DNA from: Archaeoglobi archaeon
GTDB taxonomy: Archaea > Halobacteriota > Archaeoglobi > Archaeoglobales > Archaeoglobaceae
Assembly: GCA_029259415.1 (NCBI GenBank)
Contig: JAPDIW010000023.1
Span: forward strand, 1 to 64,000
DNA: 64,000 nucleotides
Reading direction: 5' to 3'
The position numbers and the translations under genes were made by a program. The notes beneath the pieces were generated by a model that saw only the letters and a program-made list of their open reading frames with translations, had not been told where the DNA came from and did not search any database. Of this stretch, positions 49,875 to 59,872 are shown piece by piece (positions within the stretch are counted from its first letter, which is position 1; every line of letters begins with the position of its first letter).

Positions 49875-51038
49875 CTAATTCTTCTTTAACTTTCTTTTTG
49901 TGACTTCTTCTCTGACGCATCTAACAAACTCCTGCACTTCCCTCGACTCGGTGTCGAATATTCTCCATTTCTTGGCTATTTTCCTCTTTTCAACTCCACT
50001 TCCAACGAACTCGTAGAAGACATTGGTTCTGTAAAAGTAGAGGCCAAGAGCGCCAATACCGATGAGGGGGAAAGCCCAGAAGCCCATAATAAGTCCCAAG
50101 GCGATTATTGCTCCTCCCCCAACAAGCAACCTGACATCTCTTCCTGTTGAAAGAGCGATTCCGTCAACTTCAGAGTATGGCAGTTCTGCAAAGTCTTCAC
50201 CCTTAGTTGTCGCCTTATACTTCAAAATCCTTGCGTTAGTTGCGTAGAATTCGTATCCTGTCAGGCTGTCCTTACATTGAGACAGAATTTCCTCCTCTGG
50301 AGAGAGGTAATACCTTATTCCACTTTTGACCTCTACCTCTCCAGAAGAGAGTTTTTCAATCAATTTCTTTACCTCATTGACCTTTCTTACTTTTTTCCTG
50401 AGATACTCCTCCACATACTCCTCAACTTCTTTCGAGTTCTCTATTAAGGCGTCAAAACCCTTTTTTGTGAGCCTCAACCCATCAGAATTCTCGATGTATC
50501 CTTCTCTTTGAAGCTCTTCCAGTACGGCGTCAAGCTCTTTGCTTGAGACTGGTAGCAATGTTTTGATGTCGAGGGAATGGTTAACCCCTTCCGATATTAG
50601 GTACAGGATGACAATTTCGGTCTTGCCGAGTTCTTTCTCACGTTCGGCATTACGCTCCTCCTCTACAGCAAGGTTTTGCAGAAAGAGCTTTGCCTCCCCA
50701 ACCTTTCCCACTATCTCTTCATCCGAGATTAGCCTTTCAATTTCTCCAACTGTCTCCTCTACTGCCTCTTCATCAAATTCTCCGTCTGGAGCTAGTTTCT
50801 CTATGGATTTCCTTACCTCGCTAACCGTGTTGGCAACTTCTTCCTGCATCAAAACCTCAAAACCCTTCTTGGTGAGCTTAAGCCCATTTGCACTCTCCAA
50901 ATAACCTTCACGCTCTAGAGTGGCAACAATGTCATCGATCTCTCTTTCCGAGATTGGTAAGATTGCCTTCAGCTCTTCAATACTGCCAACACCTTCCGAA
51001 ATCATGTACAAAACCACAGCCTCGATTTTGCCAATCAT
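49875..51038 (-). CDS. Tandem winged-HTH protein with membrane-associated PH-like domain
   Basis: Duplicated VLYMISEGV..LPISEREIDDIVATLEREGYLESANGLKLTKKGF / ILYLISEGV..LPVSSKELDAVLEELQREGYIENSDGLRLTKKGF, then two TM helices and a PH-like region. Confidence 0.7.
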   Translation of the reverse strand: MIGKIEAVVLYMISEGVGSIEELKAILPISEREIDDIVATLEREGYLESANGLKLTKKGFEVLMQEEVANTVSEVRKSIEKLAPDGEFDEEAVEETVGEIERLISDEEIVGKVGEAKLFLQNLAVEEERNAEREKELGKTEIVILYLISEGVNHSLDIKTLLPVSSKELDAVLEELQREGYIENSDGLRLTKKGFDALIENSKEVEEYVEEYLRKKVRKVNEVKKLIEKLSSGEVEVKSGIRYYLSPEEEILSQCKDSLTGYEFYATNARILKYKATTKGEDFAELPYSEVDGIALSTGRDVRLLVGGGAIIALGLIMGFWAFPLIGIGALGLYFYRTNVFYEFVGSGVEKRKIAKKWRIFDTESREVQEFVRCVREEVTKRKLKKN

Positions 51039-51106
51039 TAGTCAATATTAACTCACAACTTAATAAATTTATTGATGAATCTCATAAAAATTATGATAAC
51101 AATAAG

Positions 51107-51337
51107 CTACTCCTCACCATAGACCGACTGATAGATTAGTTCTATAACATCCATTACTACCATTAACTTGTCCGCCCCTACAGCCTTAATGCCTGTTCTC
51201 ATCTCTCCTGCCTGTCTGATTATTCTGTAAACTCTGTAGATACCGACGAGGAAAATGACTCCTGCAACAATGAAGGCAATATAATGAAGCGTCACTTGGA
51301 ATTCTTCAACACCCCAGAGCAGATCTCTTGTTGGTTC
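51107..51337 (-). CDS. Short membrane protein resembling the N-terminal segment of HdrD/GlpC-like redox proteins
   Basis: MSEPTRDLLWGVEEFQVTLHYIAFIVAGVIFLVGIYRVYRIIRQAGEMRTG. Confidence 0.5.
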   Translation of the reverse strand, partial: EPTRDLLWGVEEFQVTLHYIAFIVAGVIFLVGIYRVYRIIRQAGEMRTGIKAVGADKLMVVMDVIELIYQSVYGEE

Positions 51338-51546
51338 GCTCATTTCGTCACCCCCTTGCAGTTTTTCGAAAGACATCTGCGTTATTTTAAATTTTTGTAA
51401 TTAAGTATTAAGAATCATTCGAAATGTCTGCTGAACTCATGTCTAGCAGGATGGGATAATAGATGGAGAAAAAAGGGTTAGGAGAGCAGACAATGTAGTT
51501 GAAAAAATTTCGAAAATGTTATTACCTACCACAAAATCAATAATTT

Positions 51547-52515
51547 ATGGAGCACGTGGTTTATGTTGTTGGGCATAAGAATCCCGATACGGACAGCGTC
51601 TGTTCTGCGATCGCTTTCGCCTACCTCTGGAACAAATGGAAGGAGGGTGGGAACGTAAGCAAGATGATGAAAGTTGAGGCGGAAGCCAAACCTGTGATTC
51701 AGGGAGATGTCAACCCGGAGACAAAGTATGTCCTTGAGAAGTTCGGCTTTGAGGTTCCCGAGATTATGACTAACGGAGAGGGGAAGAAGGTCGCTCTCGT
51801 TGACCACAGCGAGAAGGCGCAAACTGTAGAAGGCATAGACAAGGCTGAAGTTGTGGCGATAATCGACCACCACAAGATTGGTGATGTTACAACACCACAA
51901 CCGATTCTCTTCGTAAACCTGCCTGTTGGCTGCACTGCTACTGTTCTGAAACTTCTGTTCGACAAGACTGGAGTTGAGATTACAAAGGAAATCGCGGGGA
52001 TTCTGCTTTCATCCATCCTCAGCGATACGGTGATTTTCAAGTCAGCTACAACAACCGAACTCGACAAGGAGGTTGCGGAAGAGCTTGCCAAAATCGCGGG
52101 AATTGATGATCTCACTAAATTTGGCGTGGAGATAAAGTCGAAGCTTTCAGCAGTTGACGACTTGTCGGCAATGGAAATCATCAAGAGAGACTACAAGGAC
52201 TTCGACATGTCCGGCAAGAAGGTGGGAGTGGGACAGATCGAGCTTGTCGACCTCTCGCTGATTGAGAACAGAATTGACGAGATATACGAGACGATGAAGA
52301 AGATGAAGGAAGAAGGAGGTTACGCAGGAATATTCCTGATGCTCACGGACATAATGAAAGAAGGCACAGAGTTGCTTGTAGTGACGGACTATCCAGAGGT
52401 TGTAGAGAAGGCATTTGGCAAGAAGCTTGAGGGCAAGAGCGTTTGGCTTGAAGGAGTGATGAGCAGGAAGAAGCAGGTTGTGCCACCTCTCGAAAAGGCT
52501 TTTGCCGAACTCTAA
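51547..52515 (+). CDS. ppaC: Manganese-dependent inorganic pyrophosphatase
   Basis: VVGHKNPDTDSVCSAIAFAYLW, VDHSE, IIDHHKIGD, SSILSDTVIFKS, C-terminal SRKKQVVPPL. Confidence 0.96.
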   Translation: MEHVVYVVGHKNPDTDSVCSAIAFAYLWNKWKEGGNVSKMMKVEAEAKPVIQGDVNPETKYVLEKFGFEVPEIMTNGEGKKVALVDHSEKAQTVEGIDKAEVVAIIDHHKIGDVTTPQPILFVNLPVGCTATVLKLLFDKTGVEITKEIAGILLSSILSDTVIFKSATTTELDKEVAEELAKIAGIDDLTKFGVEIKSKLSAVDDLSAMEIIKRDYKDFDMSGKKVGVGQIELVDLSLIENRIDEIYETMKKMKEEGGYAGIFLMLTDIMKEGTELLVVTDYPEVVEKAFGKKLEGKSVWLEGVMSRKKQVVPPLEKAFAEL

Positions 52516-52593
52516 TTTTTTTGTTAAATAGATACTGCAACATTTTATCACAACCAAAAAATTAAAAAAGGTAAGATCCCATTAACTATATTT

Positions 52594-53112
52594 GTGAAAG
52601 CTGAGACCACAACTGGTGTAGAGGAACTGCTGAACGAGCTTGTCGGAAGGGTTGCCGGTGAGGTCGGTTTGATTCTCTTTTCGCTTGGCATTGAGGGTGA
52701 ATTCACGGATGACCAGCTTTCCCTTGAACTGGGGATAGAGATCAACGAAATTAGAAAGGCACTTTTTGCACTCTACGAAATAGGACTGGCGGAGTATATC
52801 AGGAGGAGGGACGACGAGACGGGATGGATGGAGTATTACTGGCGAATAAACTACGATAAAGCAGTTGAAGTTTTAAAGAGGGAGCTTGAAAAAACTACAA
52901 AAAAGCTGAGAGAGAAAATTGAAGCCGAGACGAGCACGATTTACTACATCTGCCCTAACATGTGCGTGAAGGTGTCCTACAACGATGCGATGGAACTCAA
53001 CTTTACATGCCCACGCTGCGGAGCGATGCTTGACTACCTAGATTGCAGTAAGGCCATTGAGAAGATTGAGGAAGAAGTGAGGAAGATAGAGGAGATTTTG
53101 AAAAGTTTATGA
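52594..53112 (+). CDS. tfe: Transcription factor E (TFE alpha)
   Basis: N-terminal wHTH (SLELGIEINEIRKALFALYEIGLAEYIRRRDDETGWMEYYWRIN) and zinc ribbon CPNMC...CPRCG. Confidence 0.93.
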   Translation: MKAETTTGVEELLNELVGRVAGEVGLILFSLGIEGEFTDDQLSLELGIEINEIRKALFALYEIGLAEYIRRRDDETGWMEYYWRINYDKAVEVLKRELEKTTKKLREKIEAETSTIYYICPNMCVKVSYNDAMELNFTCPRCGAMLDYLDCSKAIEKIEEEVRKIEEILKSL

Positions 53113-54039
53113 AAAGACAACTTCCCTGAATATTACAATTATTTCGGCCACTTTCTGAGGAAAGACTTCGTTTTCTATTGTGACTGTTGGATTCGTAGAA
53201 TGGTAGCAACTTGAATGTTGAGTTTTTGAAGGGTCAAGAGTAATGTTGAAGTAGCCCCCACTGTTTTCAAAGAATTTACACCAAGCATATCCGTTCTGGG
53301 TGTCTTTGATTATAATATACACATCGCTGAAGTTACTTTTTATTAGGTCATTTATCTCAACAAGGCTGAAAATATTACCCCCCTCATTAACAAAAAACCT
53401 GAATCTACCCGTACCTCCAATGGATAAATCACCCTTCACAACCGGGATTGTTATAACAAGAAACGTTGTTCCTTGTGTAAGCGTTGCGTTATATAGAATT
53501 CTCGGCTTATATAGGAGCCTTGAGTAATCTTGGTTGGAGTATTTGGAAAAAACACTCCCTCCCTCGAGTGTGAGCAACCAGTCTTTGTAGCCGTAAACGA
53601 GTCTTCCAATAGTGTGGTTAAGCGTGCATGCTGAGAAGTTGTAGTTTCCAGAACAAGATGATGAGTCGTAAAGGCTTCCGGTGGAGAGATTAATGCACAG
53701 CGGATGAGAATTGGGAATTTCACTGCATGGCAAATTGTAAGGGTTGCTCTCAGTGTAATTCACAAACGCCAAAATAAACTCCGGTTTAGCTTCTTCAACC
53801 ATTAGCGTTCCACCCTGCATTTCGATTTCAACCGCCTGAGACGGCACTTCACCAAACGAAACTGAGTGAATGATGTACTGAATTCTCTTAAAGCTCTGTT
53901 CAAGGCTCTGAGACATCACACTCCTTTTCATGTCCTCAACCATCGTGTTAACCTGAACGAAGACAATGGCAAGCACTGTCATAACGATTCCAAAGATATA
54001 CATGTAGCCTAAAACTTCGGAAACCCCTTTCTCCCTCAT
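53107..54039 (-). CDS. Archaeal pilin-like/DUF7289-type protein
   Basis: N-terminal MREKGVSEVLGYMYIFGIVMTVLAIVFVQVNTMVEDM (class III signal-like KGVSEVLGY). Confidence 0.75.
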   Translation of the reverse strand: MREKGVSEVLGYMYIFGIVMTVLAIVFVQVNTMVEDMKRSVMSQSLEQSFKRIQYIIHSVSFGEVPSQAVEIEMQGGTLMVEEAKPEFILAFVNYTESNPYNLPCSEIPNSHPLCINLSTGSLYDSSSCSGNYNFSACTLNHTIGRLVYGYKDWLLTLEGGSVFSKYSNQDYSRLLYKPRILYNATLTQGTTFLVITIPVVKGDLSIGGTGRFRFFVNEGGNIFSLVEINDLIKSNFSDVYIIIKDTQNGYAWCKFFENSGGYFNITLDPSKTQHSSCYHSTNPTVTIENEVFPQKVAEIIVIFREVVFS

Positions 54040-54833
54040 GATACTTCAACTCCTGTCACTATCAGGTTTAAGCTGCCGTTGGTTTTTTCAATTCTGATCG
54101 TCTTGTCGCTGCAATCATCATCTACAAGATCTACAGGAGGATTGCTTAATTCGCTTAAAGCCTCCTCCAAAGATTTTTTCCATATCTGGCAGAAATCAGA
54201 TTCTATTTCGATTGATTTTGTTTCGTTGAAAATGGCAGTAAAACTATGCCTAAAATTGGCCGTAACCTTGGAACCTCCAGCAGAGAAGTTGCCATTAAAG
54301 TCGTAAATAGAAATATAAAGAGTATCGTTTGTTATAACCAAATCAGGTTCAGAGACGGGAAAAGGGTTGATAGTTCCGTATTCCTTAAGGAATATTCCCG
54401 ATTCAAAAACCACTTCTCTTCCAGCGGTTTCGATACTAAGGCTATGGACTTCCCATTCTATCTCAGTATCGTGAGAAGCATGAATAAATGCGTTTACACT
54501 GGGATAGGGATTTCCTTGAAGCCCCGGCGGAAGGGTTGAAGTGATAACTCTTAGTGTAAAGTATTTCGAATTGGAAATACTGCCTCCATTCAGTTGTATT
54601 GTTTTAAAGGTAGATATTTCACTACCATACTTCATTCGTTGGACAATCTCCTTAATTTCAGCCATGTTTTTTATAGCATTTCTGTAGTTAATGTTGTCAA
54701 TGCTGCCCGATATAAAGGGATGGGAAATAGTGTAAATTAGCCCAGCTGCGGTGACTATTACCACGACGGTTAGCAAAGCCCCTACTACTTCGGAAACAGC
54801 CCTACTATTCAAGTGTAATCTCACCACCCTCAC
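54036..54833 (-). CDS. Archaeal pilin-like/DUF7266-type protein
   Basis: N-terminal NSRAVSEVVGALLTVVVIVTAAGLIYTISHPFI. Confidence 0.75.
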   Translation of the reverse strand: MRVVRLHLNSRAVSEVVGALLTVVVIVTAAGLIYTISHPFISGSIDNINYRNAIKNMAEIKEIVQRMKYGSEISTFKTIQLNGGSISNSKYFTLRVITSTLPPGLQGNPYPSVNAFIHASHDTEIEWEVHSLSIETAGREVVFESGIFLKEYGTINPFPVSEPDLVITNDTLYISIYDFNGNFSAGGSKVTANFRHSFTAIFNETKSIEIESDFCQIWKKSLEEALSELSNPPVDLVDDDCSDKTIRIEKTNGSLNLIVTGVEVS

Positions 54834-57615
54834 CTGCTGTAATAGTTACCTTATCCTTATCTGAAACAATCTCCATTCTGCACTTTCCGTTCGTCCAAGT
54901 TGAACCCGCGGGGCATGTTGTAGTTTCCTGGCCAAGATAGTTAAGTGGTGTAAAGTCTATAAATGAAACCCCAAAACCTTCGTTGTTAATGTCGTACGTA
55001 CCTTCCTCAGCATCCTCCTTGACCTTCAACTTGACAATCAACTCGATTGTCTCATCCTTTTGTATGGATGCAATGTTAAGTTTTATCACAGTTGACGAGG
55101 GGAGGTTATCAACCTGAAGGTTAACGGGGTTGCCCTTGCTGGATGTGGCACTTGCACTTACGAACTCAAAGGGGCCTGAGAGAGTTACGTTGAGCGACTC
55201 GTTAATAGATATGTTCTTGGCGGCTACCTGAAAGATGTTAAATATCGTCTTGTATGCTTCAAGAAGTTCCTCACTCGTTGTGGCGAAGAAGTAACATGGC
55301 TCATTGTTGTCAGGCCGGGGAGATGCGATGTCTTTGAGCAATTCCTGACCATTGCTTGTTAGGGAGGTACCAAAACCTATCGTGCAGATTGGAATTTCAA
55401 ATCCGTTGATTTCAAGGTTGTTCTTGATGTAGTTCGCAACGCATAGAGCCTGATTGGCTCCACTCTGGCACCAATCACTGCCATCACAGCTACCATCACA
55501 CAAATCACATCCAAAGTAGTTCTTTACGTCACATTCGGTCGTCTCTCCATCAGTAAGCAGAATCATCAGCGGGCGGGTATTATTAATGCAATCTGTGCAG
55601 TTGTTCCCAGGCTCATTCCAGATTGGGAATACTTTTACTCCACAATAAAGCGCATCTGCATGGTCCGTAGCTCCGTTTGGTGCAAGGGATCTGATAAGGT
55701 CATTTACGTGATCCTTGTCTTTCGTCATGTATCTTAGAGGGGAGGAGTTCACCTCCACTCTGCTGGCGTCGTCTGAGAACTTGGTCAAACCTACAAAGTC
55801 ACCATCGCCGAGCATGTTGTTGAACTGAATCGCAGCAAGCTGGGCCGCCTCTATTCTCTTTAAATAAACCGTCGCTTTGAAAGTTTCTGGCACTTTGGAC
55901 GTGGGAACCACAACGATTTTGTAAACCCCCTCCTGAGGGTCGCTGTTCTCGTAAACATATTTTGTATCATACCAGTAATCTCTTTTAATATCATAGGCAA
56001 ACTCCTTGCTACCAGACGGTTCGACCACCCAAATATTCAGAAGGACATTCGCATCGTTGTTGTTGTCTTTGTAGTAGCAATCGTAATGAGCACACACGCC
56101 TAAAAAGCAGAAACTTCCGTCAACAAACCAGTAAGGTTTGCTTCCCTTAAAATCAGAAATTTTCAGGTAGCTAAAGTCAACATCTGTGGGGAGTTCAAAG
56201 TTGAATTCGTAGTAATTTGTGTAGCTTATGGTTTCATTTAGAACAACAGTGCCGTTAAACTTCACAAATATTGTGAGGTTGATTTGCTCGGGCGCTCTTG
56301 CGACAACTTCTATGGTGTAGCTTCCCCTTACATTTGAAGCTGTATATCGCTTTCCAACCTTTTCCCCACTGCTGTAGTCAATCCCCACTTCAGCACCGTT
56401 AACATAGAGTTTGATGAAGGAATTATCAATCCCTTTTCCATTCCATGGTGGAGGTGAGCAACTATCACAGCTGGAGAAACAGCTCAAATCGTAGTACCAA
56501 TCCGATAGCTTATCAGTTGTGTAGGCGTAAATCTCCAGAGTTCCGGGGTTTGGAGAGAAATCAGTTGTGTTCACAACCCTTTTAACAACGTTCGGAACGA
56601 TAGTCTGGTTAAATTCCTTGTAGATTGCATCCCAGTCCATGCTCCCCGAAACATCAATCACGTGCACGGTTGATAGGTTTACTGCCTGATTGACAAAGCC
56701 CCTCCCCTCCAGCTTTAAGTGGACTTCGAATGTCTCCCCAGGTGAAACCGCTTCTGGCTCGACCCACTTATTGTAAGTTATGTATGGATTTGACTGTGCC
56801 GGTTTCACAGAGACGAGAAGGGACTCAGTAGAGCTGGCATTGCAGTTTTCCTTTTCATCTATCCACGCAAAAATCTCAGCCCTGCACTCGTAGTCGTACC
56901 CACCAACGTTTTGACAACCAGTTATGTCGGTAACATTTAATCTGATAACCTCCGACTTCCCGCTCCCTTCAATAACTGTTCCATTCCAGAGAGTGATATT
57001 CCACGATACCGGTTCGGTGATTTCATTTGAATTTTCAAAGTAAACCACAAGCTGGGTTTCGCTATTCTTTTCGATGCTTGATGGTATAAAGTCCAGCCTC
57101 GGCTTTAATTCAAAGGGGCAAACCTTCTCTCTCGTATATGTAATTTCCTTTTCTTCCCCTTCGGCTTCAGCACTTAAAACTTCTCCAGATGTTTTTATCT
57201 TAAGCACTTCTCCCTCTGGCAAGACGAATTTGCCCAGGCCAAGCCCACTCTGAGCTGAAATGCCACCTGCAAGGCTGTTGACCGAGATAAAAATTCTGTC
57301 ATCTTTCTCTTCAAATTTAACCTTGTATTCGTAATCCCCAACTTCAGGCATGATGGATATTTTTGTTTTGATGTATCCCGAAGGTGGTCTGAGGAGAATA
57401 TAATCAGTATAAAAAGCGGAGATTTGTGAGGCCACATCTGCAAACTGATTTTCGGTAACTCTCAGAACCTGTGCTTCGGTAAGAACGTCATGAACAGATA
57501 AGCCAAGAATAACAACGAATATGCTTAAAATTGCGGCAAGGAGGAGATACTCCGTAAGGAGAGAGACTCCTTTTTCATCAACAGTCGGTTCCCTCACAAT
57601 AGTCCACCTCCACAC
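54805..57615 (-). CDS. Large exported VWA-domain protein with pilin-like N-terminus
   Basis: EKGVSLLTEYLLLAAILSIFVVILGLSV; MIDAS VIDVSGSMDWD; LLTDGETTECD. Confidence 0.83.
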   Translation of the reverse strand: MWRWTIVREPTVDEKGVSLLTEYLLLAAILSIFVVILGLSVHDVLTEAQVLRVTENQFADVASQISAFYTDYILLRPPSGYIKTKISIMPEVGDYEYKVKFEEKDDRIFISVNSLAGGISAQSGLGLGKFVLPEGEVLKIKTSGEVLSAEAEGEEKEITYTREKVCPFELKPRLDFIPSSIEKNSETQLVVYFENSNEITEPVSWNITLWNGTVIEGSGKSEVIRLNVTDITGCQNVGGYDYECRAEIFAWIDEKENCNASSTESLLVSVKPAQSNPYITYNKWVEPEAVSPGETFEVHLKLEGRGFVNQAVNLSTVHVIDVSGSMDWDAIYKEFNQTIVPNVVKRVVNTTDFSPNPGTLEIYAYTTDKLSDWYYDLSCFSSCDSCSPPPWNGKGIDNSFIKLYVNGAEVGIDYSSGEKVGKRYTASNVRGSYTIEVVARAPEQINLTIFVKFNGTVVLNETISYTNYYEFNFELPTDVDFSYLKISDFKGSKPYWFVDGSFCFLGVCAHYDCYYKDNNNDANVLLNIWVVEPSGSKEFAYDIKRDYWYDTKYVYENSDPQEGVYKIVVVPTSKVPETFKATVYLKRIEAAQLAAIQFNNMLGDGDFVGLTKFSDDASRVEVNSSPLRYMTKDKDHVNDLIRSLAPNGATDHADALYCGVKVFPIWNEPGNNCTDCINNTRPLMILLTDGETTECDVKNYFGCDLCDGSCDGSDWCQSGANQALCVANYIKNNLEINGFEIPICTIGFGTSLTSNGQELLKDIASPRPDNNEPCYFFATTSEELLEAYKTIFNIFQVAAKNISINESLNVTLSGPFEFVSASATSSKGNPVNLQVDNLPSSTVIKLNIASIQKDETIELIVKLKVKEDAEEGTYDINNEGFGVSFIDFTPLNYLGQETTTCPAGSTWTNGKCRMEIVSDKDKVTITAGEGGEITLE

Positions 57616-57901
57616 TCCTAAATTCTATCTTATCTATGCTTACATAACAAACCCAGCCATTCTTCGCGCACAGGGTTTGGATTTGAGGGTTAATTTCACC
57701 GAGATTATCCCTATAATTTTGCTTTATATAATGCAAGTTCCTGATTTCTTCCTTGGGAAATGCTAGCATTGCTCTTGAACTTTCAACACCAGCAATAATG
57801 TTCTGTGCATAGACATAGGATAAAGTAAGAATGACAATCACTACCACAAATGCGAACAAAAGAATCATCTGACCCTTTTCATCCCCTCTCAGGTTCTCCA
57901 T
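57578..57901 (-). CDS. Pilin-like/DUF7261-type protein
   Basis: MENLRGDEKGQMILLFAFVVVIVILTLSYVYAQNIIAGVESSRA. Confidence 0.68.
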   Translation of the reverse strand: MENLRGDEKGQMILLFAFVVVIVILTLSYVYAQNIIAGVESSRAMLAFPKEEIRNLHYIKQNYRDNLGEINPQIQTLCAKNGWVCYVSIDKIEFRSVEVDYCEGTDC

Positions 57902-58380
57902 AGAGTTAGCCTCACCTCCACTACCTTTGTATCTGGCACGGTTAAACCGAAACACTCCGAGTTGTGGAGATTTGGAACGACAACAAACCTGCTAACCCTT
58001 ACGGCATCAGGGGTAGGCGTTCTGTTAAAGCCGTAAAGGGTTATCTGCTCTATCTCCGTGCCATTAACCCAGATAAGGTCAACTCTACCAAACGTATTTA
58101 GGCTTTCCAGTATTCTGCTTAAGTTTGAGTTGAACTCGTCCGGTGCTTTGTATCCCGATGAGCAGTTCTCAATCATGCCTGCCAAGGAGGCATTACCTCC
58201 ATTCGGGTTGTCCAAAACCTTCAGTATGTCGTATCCGAGCTGCTTGAGCTGTACGTTAGCAAAATCACTCCAAGAAGGTGCGATTACCACCGTGCTTTGA
58301 AACATAGTGTAAACGGCAAGAAGAATAAGTAGGGATGCTGCAACACCTTCAAGAGTGAAAGTTTGAGCTTTCAAATCCAT
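57889..58380 (-). CDS. Pilin-like/DUF7288-type protein
   Basis: MDLKAQTFTLEGVAASLLILLAVYTMFQSTVVIAPS. Confidence 0.68.
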   Translation of the reverse strand: MDLKAQTFTLEGVAASLLILLAVYTMFQSTVVIAPSWSDFANVQLKQLGYDILKVLDNPNGGNASLAGMIENCSSGYKAPDEFNSNLSRILESLNTFGRVDLIWVNGTEIEQITLYGFNRTPTPDAVRVSRFVVVPNLHNSECFGLTVPDTKVVEVRLTLWRT

Positions 58381-58961
58381 ACCACCACCTCCAACTTGCA
58401 AACGCACCTTCCCGCTATTGTATCGCATGGAATTGCCGTACAATCGTCTAGGTAAACAAGTCTTTCAAATTTCATCACCTGACCAATTTCCGGAATCTCT
58501 TCACCTCCAGAAACTAGAACAGAGTTGTCTAGTTTTGTTAAACTAAAATTTAAATGGTAGCTTTGATTTCCGACGTTCAAACCTAAGTAATCCTCAACTT
58601 TCTCTCTGCAACTCGGATTCTCCAACAAGTGCTCCAATTTCAAAATTTTGGATGTGTTTAGGTAATTCTCCTCCGTACCTCTTGTGTAATCAAAATTTGC
58701 TAAACCAACCCTAAATTCATAACTATTACAGTTGCTCAGGTCAATTTTACTTTCCCAATCAGCCGGATAGCCGCTATCCTCCACAAGTAGCGTGGCAATG
58801 CGGTATGCTTGACTTCCAAGGGCAATTTCATATCTTACATCCGCAAAAACTCCGGGAAGAAACTGTGCAACAAAGATGAACGTAACTAAGAATATAGAAA
58901 GGCCAATAAGCATGTCTAGGCTTAACTTACCCTCGGTAGATTTTCGGCCATATTTACTCAT
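58371..58961 (-). CDS. Pilin-like/DUF7287-type protein
   Basis: GKLSLDMLIGLSIFLVTFIFVAQFLPGVFADVRYEIALGSQAYRIATLLVEDSGYPADWE. Confidence 0.68.
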   Translation of the reverse strand: MSKYGRKSTEGKLSLDMLIGLSIFLVTFIFVAQFLPGVFADVRYEIALGSQAYRIATLLVEDSGYPADWESKIDLSNCNSYEFRVGLANFDYTRGTEENYLNTSKILKLEHLLENPSCREKVEDYLGLNVGNQSYHLNFSLTKLDNSVLVSGGEEIPEIGQVMKFERLVYLDDCTAIPCDTIAGRCVCKLEVVVWI

Positions 58962-59098
58962 GTTATGATAAATTACGTTTTAATCCATTTAAAACTTGTG
59001 ATTACTATAATCACACTACAAGTCACCAAAACTTTTAAAACTGCGGAGTGATTAACGAAAGAGCCGATGAATGATGACCTGGTGAAGGAGGTGGTGAT

Positions 59099-59458
59099 AT
59101 GTACGTGAGATTTGAGGTTCCTGAAGACATGCAGAATGAGGCTTTGAGTCTCCTTGAGAAAGTGAGAGAGAGTGGGAAGGTAAAGAAAGGTACAAACGAG
59201 ACCACAAAGGCAGTAGAGAGGGGTTTGGCGAAACTCGTTTACATTGCTGAGGACGTTGATCCACCCGAAATCGTCGCTCACCTGCCCCTCTTGTGTGAGG
59301 AGAAGAATGTGCCGTACATTTACGTTAAAAGCAAAAATGACCTTGGAAGGGCAGTAGGCATTGAGGTGCCGTGTGCATCTGCAGCGATAATCAACGAGGG
59401 AGATCTTAGAAAAGAGCTTGGAAACCTCGTGGAGAAGATAAAAGGCATTCAGAAATAA
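59099..59458 (+). CDS. rpl7ae: Ribosomal protein L7Ae
   Basis: [57 protein letters not shown]. Confidence 0.97.
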   Translation: MYVRFEVPEDMQNEALSLLEKVRESGKVKKGTNETTKAVERGLAKLVYIAEDVDPPEIVAHLPLLCEEKNVPYIYVKSKNDLGRAVGIEVPCASAAIINEGDLRKELGNLVEKIKGIQK

Positions 59459-59471
59459 TTAGGGTGATATT

Positions 59472-59687
59472 ATGGCTGACGAGGAGGATATTCAGCCCGC
59501 CGAGGTTGTGGAGCTTGTTGGCAGGACAGGAATGCACGGGGAGGTTACACAGGTTAAAGTTAGGGTGCTTGCTGGAGAGAACAAGGGCAGAGTCATAACG
59601 AGGAACGTCTTTGGCCCGGTCAAGGTTGGAGACATAATAATGATAAAGGAGACGGCGAGAGAGGCAAGGAAGCTTGCGGTGAGGTGA
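59472..59687 (+). CDS. rps28e: Ribosomal protein S28e
   Basis: [47 protein letters not shown]. Confidence 0.95.
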   Translation: MADEEDIQPAEVVELVGRTGMHGEVTQVKVRVLAGENKGRVITRNVFGPVKVGDIIMIKETAREARKLAVR

Positions 59688-59691
59688 AGAG

Positions 59692-59868
59692 ATGGAGAAG
59701 AGGGTTTGCTCATTCTGCGGTTACGATATCGAGCCAGGGACGGGCAAGATGTACGTGAGGAGAGACGGGAGAGTCTTCTACTTCTGCTCGGGAAAGTGCG
59801 AGAAGAACATGCTCAAGCTCAAGAGGAAGCCGAGAAAGCTGAAGTGGACCAAGCACTACTCAAGGTGA
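59692..59868 (+). CDS. rpl24e: Ribosomal protein L24e (58 aa; not in supplied ORF track)
   Basis: Read directly: [58 protein letters not shown]. Confidence 0.96.
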   Translation: MEKRVCSFCGYDIEPGTGKMYVRRDGRVFYFCSGKCEKNMLKLKRKPRKLKWTKHYSR

Positions 59869-59872
59869 TCCC

